Positions 5,129-6,315 of a DNA stretch of 6,315 nucleotides are shown here, in pieces. Position 1 is the first letter of the stretch. Each line of letters starts with the position of its first letter. Below the pieces are notes generated by a model that ran no database searches, had not been told where the DNA came from, and saw only the letters and a program-made list of their open reading frames with translations. Both the position numbers and the translations under genes were made by a program. The stretch is from assembly GCA_009785395.1 (NCBI GenBank), contig WQWK01000121.1, positions 1 to 6,315 on the forward strand, written 5' to 3'. Source of the DNA: Conexibacteraceae bacterium (GTDB lineage Bacteria > Actinomycetota > Thermoleophilia > Solirubrobacterales > Solirubrobacteraceae).

Positions 5129-6315
5129 ATGAACGAGCGCGAGGAGCAGCAGTCGATAGCGCCGATCGTCGGGCCTGACGATCCGCGGCGGTTCACGGAC
5201 TCGGGGATCGAGGTCCGGCCGCTCTACGACGCGGCGGACCTGCCCGCCGATCTCGCGCAGGAGCTGGGCGAGCCGGGCGCGTATCCGTACACGCGCGGGG
5301 TGCACGCGGAGATGTACCGCTCGCAGCTGTGGACGATCCGCCAGTACGCGGGCTACGCGAGCGCCAGCGAGTCCAACAAGCGCTACCACTATCTGCTCAA
5401 GCAGGGGACGACCGGCCTGTCGATGGCGTTTGACCTGCCCACCCAGCTCGGGCTCGACTCCGATGATCCGCGCTGCCTCGGTGAGGTCGGGCGCACCGGG
5501 GTCGCGATCGACTCGATCGCGGACATGCGCACGGCCTTCGACGGGATCCCGCTGGGCGAGGTGTCGACCTCGATGACGATCAACGCCCCCGCGGCGGTGC
5601 TGCTGCTGCTGTACGAGCTGGTCGGCGAGGAGCAGGGCGTCCCGGCCGCGCAGCTGCGCGGGACGGTGCAGAACGACGTGCTCAAGGAGTACATCGCGCG
5701 CGGCAACTACATCTACCCGCCCGAGGGCGCGATCCGGCTGACGACCGACCTGTTCGCCTACTGCCGCCAGAACATTCCCCGCTGGAACACGATCTCGATC
5801 TCCGGCTACCACTTCCGCGAGAAGGGCGCCTCGGCCGTGCAGGAGGTCGCCTTCACGCTGGCCAACGGGATCGCGTACGTGCAGGCCGCGATCGACGCGG
5901 GCCTCGCGGTCGATGAGTTCGCGCCGCGGCTGGCGTTCTTCTTCAACGGCCACAACAACGTCTTCCAGGAGGTCGCGAAGTTCCGCGCGGCGCGGCGGAT
6001 GTGGGCGCGGATCATGCGCGAGCGCTTCGGGGCCAAGGACGAGCGCTCGCTGAAGCTGCGCTTCCACACCCAGACCGGCGGCGTCACGCTGACCGCGCAG
6101 CAGCCCGAGAACAACATCGTGCGGGTCGCGCTGCAGGGGTTCGCGGCGGTCTGCGGCGGCACCCAGTCGCTGCACACCAACGGGTTCGATGAGGCGCTCG
6201 CGCTGCCGACCGAGCGGGCCGCAAAGGTCGCGGTCCGCACCCAGCAGATCCTCGCCTATGAGTCCGGCGTCGCGGACACCGTCGACCCGTTCGCCGGGTC
6301 CTTTTACGTCGAGGC
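5129..6315 (+). CDS. Methylmalonyl-CoA mutase-like acyl-CoA mutase large subunit, 3' end missing
   Basis: The frame is open from the ATG at 5129 through the window end, giving 395 codons with no stop. It is the substrate-binding TIM-barrel part of an adenosylcobalamin-dependent acyl-CoA mutase, which interconverts methylmalonyl-CoA and succinyl-CoA if the assignment is right. Conserved segments in order: [20 protein letters not shown] (52-71), [32 protein letters not shown] (96-115), [20 protein letters not shown] (180-199), [12 protein letters not shown] (223-234), [16 protein letters not shown] (262-277) and [20 protein letters not shown] (342-361). Tyr73, Arg191 and His228 align with Tyr89, Arg207 and His244 of Propionibacterium methylmalonyl-CoA mutase. 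Isobutyryl-CoA mutases carry Phe and Gln at the first two, and 2-hydroxyisobutyryl-CoA mutases carry Ile at the first. The FFFNGHNN segment resembles split-subunit enzymes, so the B12-binding domain may be a separate protein. No strong Shine-Dalgarno sequence is seen. Confidence 0.92.
   Translation, partial: MNEREEQQSIAPIVGPDDPRRFTDSGIEVRPLYDAADLPADLAQELGEPGAYPYTRGVHAEMYRSQLWTIRQYAGYASASESNKRYHYLLKQGTTGLSMAFDLPTQLGLDSDDPRCLGEVGRTGVAIDSIADMRTAFDGIPLGEVSTSMTINAPAAVLLLLYELVGEEQGVPAAQLRGTVQNDVLKEYIARGNYIYPPEGAIRLTTDLFAYCRQNIPRWNTISISGYHFREKGASAVQEVAFTLANGIAYVQAAIDAGLAVDEFAPRLAFFFNGHNNVFQEVAKFRAARRMWARIMRERFGAKDERSLKLRFHTQTGGVTLTAQQPENNIVRVALQGFAAVCGGTQSLHTNGFDEALALPTERAAKVAVRTQQILAYESGVADTVDPFAGSFYVE

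Noticed and set aside
5042..6175. Long minus-strand open frame (377 codons) opposite vapC end and the mutase
   Set aside because: It is antisense to a strongly conserved mutase. Its protein is Arg/Val/Leu/Asp-rich without a recognisable motif, as expected for shadow frames in high-GC DNA.

Overview
The window is high-GC and densely coding. Codon third positions are mostly G or C, and start-site signals are sparse. This fits a high-GC actinobacterium, perhaps of the Thermoleophilia (Solirubrobacter/Conexibacter type). That placement is an inference from composition, the fused molybdopterin synthase and the style of the protein families; no rRNA or marker gene is present to confirm it.

Layout, left to right. 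(1) The 3' part of a flavoprotein oxidoreductase on the plus strand, cut by the window start. (2) On the minus strand, converging on it and overlapping its tail by 71 bp, a MoaD-MoaE fusion for molybdopterin synthase. (3) A 122-bp divergent intergenic region, then a three-gene plus-strand operon for a polar amino-acid ABC importer of the PAAT family: secreted binding protein, permease, ATPase. A perfect 11-bp inverted repeat sits across the permease start, with the ATG in its loop. The permease stop and ATPase start share one base. The operon ends at a perfect 21-bp hairpin. (4) A type II toxin-antitoxin pair: a Phd/YefM-like VapB antitoxin and a PIN-domain VapC toxin. (5) Eleven bases after vapC, the 5' part of a B12-dependent acyl-CoA mutase large subunit, running off the right edge. 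Its visible active-site residues match methylmalonyl-CoA mutase.

How the parts work together: the importer genes form one complete transporter, with a binding protein, a single permease presumed to homodimerise, and a single ATPase. The hairpin between binding protein and permease may set their unequal expression. VapB and VapC form a self-contained module. The mutase has almost no upstream space of its own, so it probably shares vapBC transcription or has a promoter inside vapC. The oxidoreductase, molybdopterin synthase, importer and mutase show no obvious common pathway.

I found no CRISPR array, tRNA, rRNA, insertion sequence or phage gene, and no clear unknown system. The most unusual items are the start-codon hairpin, the embedded Gly-Gly of the MoaD-MoaE fusion, and the vapBC-mutase junction.
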